DNA of 64,000 nucleotides from Tubulanus polymorphus (Eukaryota; Nemertea; Palaeonemertea; Tubulaniformes; Tubulanidae). The stretch covers positions 3,263,855 to 3,327,854 of the forward strand of contig NC_134030.1 in the NCBI RefSeq assembly GCF_964204645.1. The letters run 5' to 3'. Positions 61,643-64,000 of the stretch are shown in pieces. The stretch's first letter is position 1. Each line of letters begins with the position of its first letter. The notes beneath the pieces were generated by a model. That model did not search any database. It saw only the letters and a list, made by a program, of their open reading frames with translations, and was not told the DNA's origin. The position numbers and the translations under genes were made by a program.

Positions 61643-62162
61643 CTAAAACAACAGCCAGTAACAATCATAATTCAAACCTAATTCATCCCACGGAGAAACT
61701 GAGTTTGCATGCGTACAGATTTTGATTTGTGACTGTTCAGGGCTGCCAACCACTATAATAGTATTATCAGCAGTAAGTTGAAATTTGTTGAGTAATATTT
61801 CATCGAAATATAAAAGACAATGCGATCAATAATCAATAGGGGCAAGAAAAAGCCTCAATTTCTGTTATACATCGAATGTTGAATCAGTATTTCTCAAGCC
61901 AAAACCACGGAAAAGTTGGCAGCTCTCTGTTCGTCAGTTCATCGTCTGTGGATATACATGTATCTTGGTCTGCGATGATGGGGGAATAATGACAGAAGAA
62001 AGTGTTCATTTCATTCATGTATCATGCAAGAAATGAGAAATAGCTAGTAGGGACTTAGATATGAAGGTAACATTCTATAATGAGTACACTTGTAGCAACC
62101 TAAATACAAGCTTAGCAAGATACATAGATATCAAATATTCAGGGAATGAGAAATGCTCTTAC

Positions 62163-62207
62163 CTTCATCATTGTTTTCCTCAATTGTAGGTAAATTGTCA
62201 AAACCAT
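62163..62207 (-). CDS. AC2: acidic spacer exon
   Basis: 45 bp, phase 1 to phase 1, acceptor TTAACAG, donor GTAAGA. Encodes GFDNLPTIEENNDE: no Lys or Arg. Separates CR2 from CR3. Confidence 0.65.
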
Positions 62208-62486
62208 CTGTTAATATAAAAATAAGAAATTCTTACACTATCACAATTTGAAATCGTTATCATTATCATTTTCATGAATTGAAAAATTTTGAGATAAGAG
62301 TTTAGGGTAGTGAAAGATATTTGTAGAATGCTTGGAATGTCACAATAATGAAATATCTTGTCAGTTACACACAGATTGGTCGATGTTTACCACTGGATAA
62401 ATATTGAAAATTCAGCTTTAATTTTAACTCATCTTCTGAAACTCTTAAACAGATTTTTCAGCAACTGACCCCTGGTATAGAACTAC

Positions 62487-62687
62487 CTTTTCTTATTAAC
62501 CATGTTGTCATACACCTTGGATAGCAAAACATTACTCCCAATCCAGCTAGTTTCAACCAACACTTGAAACTTCTTTTGCATTTTACACATTCATGAATTA
62601 CTTTGAGTATTTTCTGCGGCAAACATTTTGACATGCAGCAAATGAATCTTAAGGTGCGAGAGTATGGTCCACTTTTAGGTTCAGCAA
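62487..62687 (-). CDS. CR2: Cys-rich domain exon with two extra cysteines
   Basis: Phase 1 to phase 1 (acceptor TCTGTAG, donor GTAGTT). Standard loops 3-14-5-11-3 with CWLKLAG and YPRC, but with one extra Cys before C1 (FICCMSKC) and one inside the second loop (IHECVKC). The pair could form a fourth disulfide. It has no acidic lead. Confidence 0.8.
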
Positions 62688-63132
62688 CTACAGAAATATA
62701 GGAAAAATGTGCCAGCACAGTAACTGTCTACGCAAGCAAGATCGAAGTTTTTGAAGAAATGTTCTATCAAAGCTTTTTTTGTGCTCTCGCAATTTTCGAA
62801 GTTACAAATGTGAGAATAATTATAACATGCATCCGGCATTTAACAATGCAGTATTTGAAATGTCTAAAATAAACTGGAGAAATTCATCTATTTATGAATC
62901 CCAAAAACAAACTATGGACATACAGCAGACTGCACTTGCCTTGGATCTTGCGGGACCAGGCAAGGAAGCAAGCAAATTTGGGGGCAGTCGGAGTGGCGAA
63001 GGTTGTCAGTCATCTGATCACAAATTGGAGCAGGAAAATTTCAAAAATTTTATCCAGCAGGGCATGTGATAATCGAAGGCAGTATTTAACTGTATGATCA
63101 TATTTTGTGACTGGGTCAATCCGAATAAAACA

Positions 63133-63244
63133 CTGGATCCGGTTCCATAGTTGTGGCTTAGAGTTAACTCGGAGTTAAGATTAGTTCATTTTCAATGTTT
63201 TAACTCGGGGTCAAATCTTAACTCACGACTGTGGAACCGGGCCC
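63133..63244. mobile_element. Foldback MITE, CAGTTCCACAG family
   Basis: Opens GGATCCGGTTCCATAG and closes CTGTGGAACCGGGCCC; same interior as the 130-bp array units. It lies within about 30 bp of the CR1 donor. Confidence 0.8.
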
Positions 63245-63276
63245 TGTTGTATCAACTGTTATATATTATAACTCAC

Positions 63277-63501
63277 CCGTGGTGACAAGAGCCTTGCGTT
63301 TAACGTAACAACGAGGGTGACAGAATAATGTTTTCATGCCAGTTCGTTTCAGCCAACACGGGAACCAGTAACGACACCTCTTGAAATAGTGAATCATTTG
63401 TATCTTCGGTCGTCCTAAACACTTCGCCATACACTTAATGAATTTATATTTACGAAGGGCACTATCATCGGTGATCGCTTCTAATTCATTGGAAGACTCT
63501 T
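63277..63501 (-). CDS. CR1: six-Cys domain exon
   Basis: Phase 1 to phase 1, acceptor TTTTAG, donor GTGAGT. An acidic lead (EESSNELEAITDD) precedes a basic domain beginning KFIKCMAKC. Cys loops are 3-14-5-11-3 with Trp directly after C4 (FPCWLKRTG) and HPRC at the end. The strongly basic domain after an acidic lead suits a secreted peptide precursor. Family unrecognised. Confidence 0.8.
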
Positions 63502-63960
63502 CTAAAATCATAAATTGAAAGAAGTGAAATCATAGAAGATATACACATTGTAGTTGAAACAAAGTGTGCAAAATATCATGGGAACAAGTACCAACTGCTT
63601 CAAACTGTAATCAATTGGGATAAGCGATTTCAGTTAGATACCCCAGTAATGTAAATTCAATAGATATTCCATTGCAAAGGCTCAAAGATTTGCATTTTGT
63701 AACTGTTAAGAAGACTGGTAGTACATTGCAGGTCAAATTGATGACAAAAAATACACGCTTTCGTTACTAGTGCATAGTAGCTTCATCAGGTAAGACATTT
63801 GTACTTTTGAGTGAAGTACTTTTATAATGGATTCAAGTTGAAACCCTTGGAATTTGATTTCTTTTCTCTGATCAGGACTATGGGCTCTTTATTTTATGGT
63901 TTTAAACACTATAGAAGGGGAGCCAAGACATTAGTTTGACTGGGTATTTAGAAGTGCTAC

Positions 63961-63984
63961 CTGGTGTCTGCGCATCAGTGATTT
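63961..63984 (-). CDS. AC1: 24-bp acidic micro-exon of the Cys-rich cluster
   Basis: TTTTAG acceptor, GTAGCA donor, phase 1 at both ends; encodes ITDAQTP plus split codons. It is the most 5' exon of the cluster in the window, so the gene continues beyond the right edge. The short length lowers confidence. Confidence 0.5.
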
Positions 63985-64000
63985 CTAAAACAGAGTCATC

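Overview
This is an animal nuclear-genome window: intron-rich genes with GT-AG junctions, AT-rich introns, many foldback repeats and minisatellites. It carries a fibrillar collagen with an N-terminal VWC domain, an Abl interactor (Abi), a PP2C-like protein of the kind annotated in Drosophila as CG9801, a VKORC1-type vitamin K epoxide reductase, and a large cluster of small cysteine-rich coding exons. The gene set suits a marine invertebrate, perhaps a lophotrochozoan such as a mollusc, but the phylum cannot be fixed from the sequence alone.

Layout. 1-10.1 kb: minus-strand fibrillar collagen, from promoter and signal peptide (9917) to the end of the major triple helix; the C-propeptide lies off the left edge. 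The 27 exons read here give 1011 residues of uninterrupted-length Gly-X-Y helix. 10.1-14.2 kb: intergenic, with a tRNA-like SINE remnant and a foldback. 14.2-21.2 kb: plus-strand Abi, nine coding exons, 511 residues, complete. 21.2-23.1 kb: a complex inverted-repeat block. 24.6-40.3 kb: minus-strand PP2C-like gene, seven coding exons that join in frame to 627 residues; its introns are full of minisatellites and a 130-bp tandem array made from a foldback element. 40.3-43.7 kb: no recognised gene.

43.7-64.0 kb is the unusual part. The minus strand carries at least 17 exons that each encode one six-cysteine domain with the spacing C-x3-C-x(12-14)-C-x5-C-W-x(9-12)-C-x3-C, interleaved with at least 13 short exons encoding Glu/Asp-rich segments almost free of Lys and Arg. 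All 30 exons begin and end in phase 1, so any subset joins in frame (5325 nt, 1775 codons). Two tandem duplications (43.7-45.6 kb and 57.6-60.7 kb) show recent growth. One exon contains about 185 residues of Arg/Tyr-rich repeat encoded by a 21-bp minisatellite. I do not recognise the domain. The arrangement suggests a secreted, charge-balanced multidomain or polyprotein precursor of cationic disulfide-rich peptides, or several adjacent genes of that kind. No intact first exon with a signal peptide, and no certain last exon, was found.

A complete VKORC1-type gene (51.4-53.0 kb, plus strand, own TATA box and polyA signal) sits inside this cluster on the opposite strand. VKORC1 recycles vitamin K for glutamate gamma-carboxylation and is a thiol oxidoreductase, so its nesting among Cys-rich and Glu-rich exons is suggestive, but any functional link is inference.
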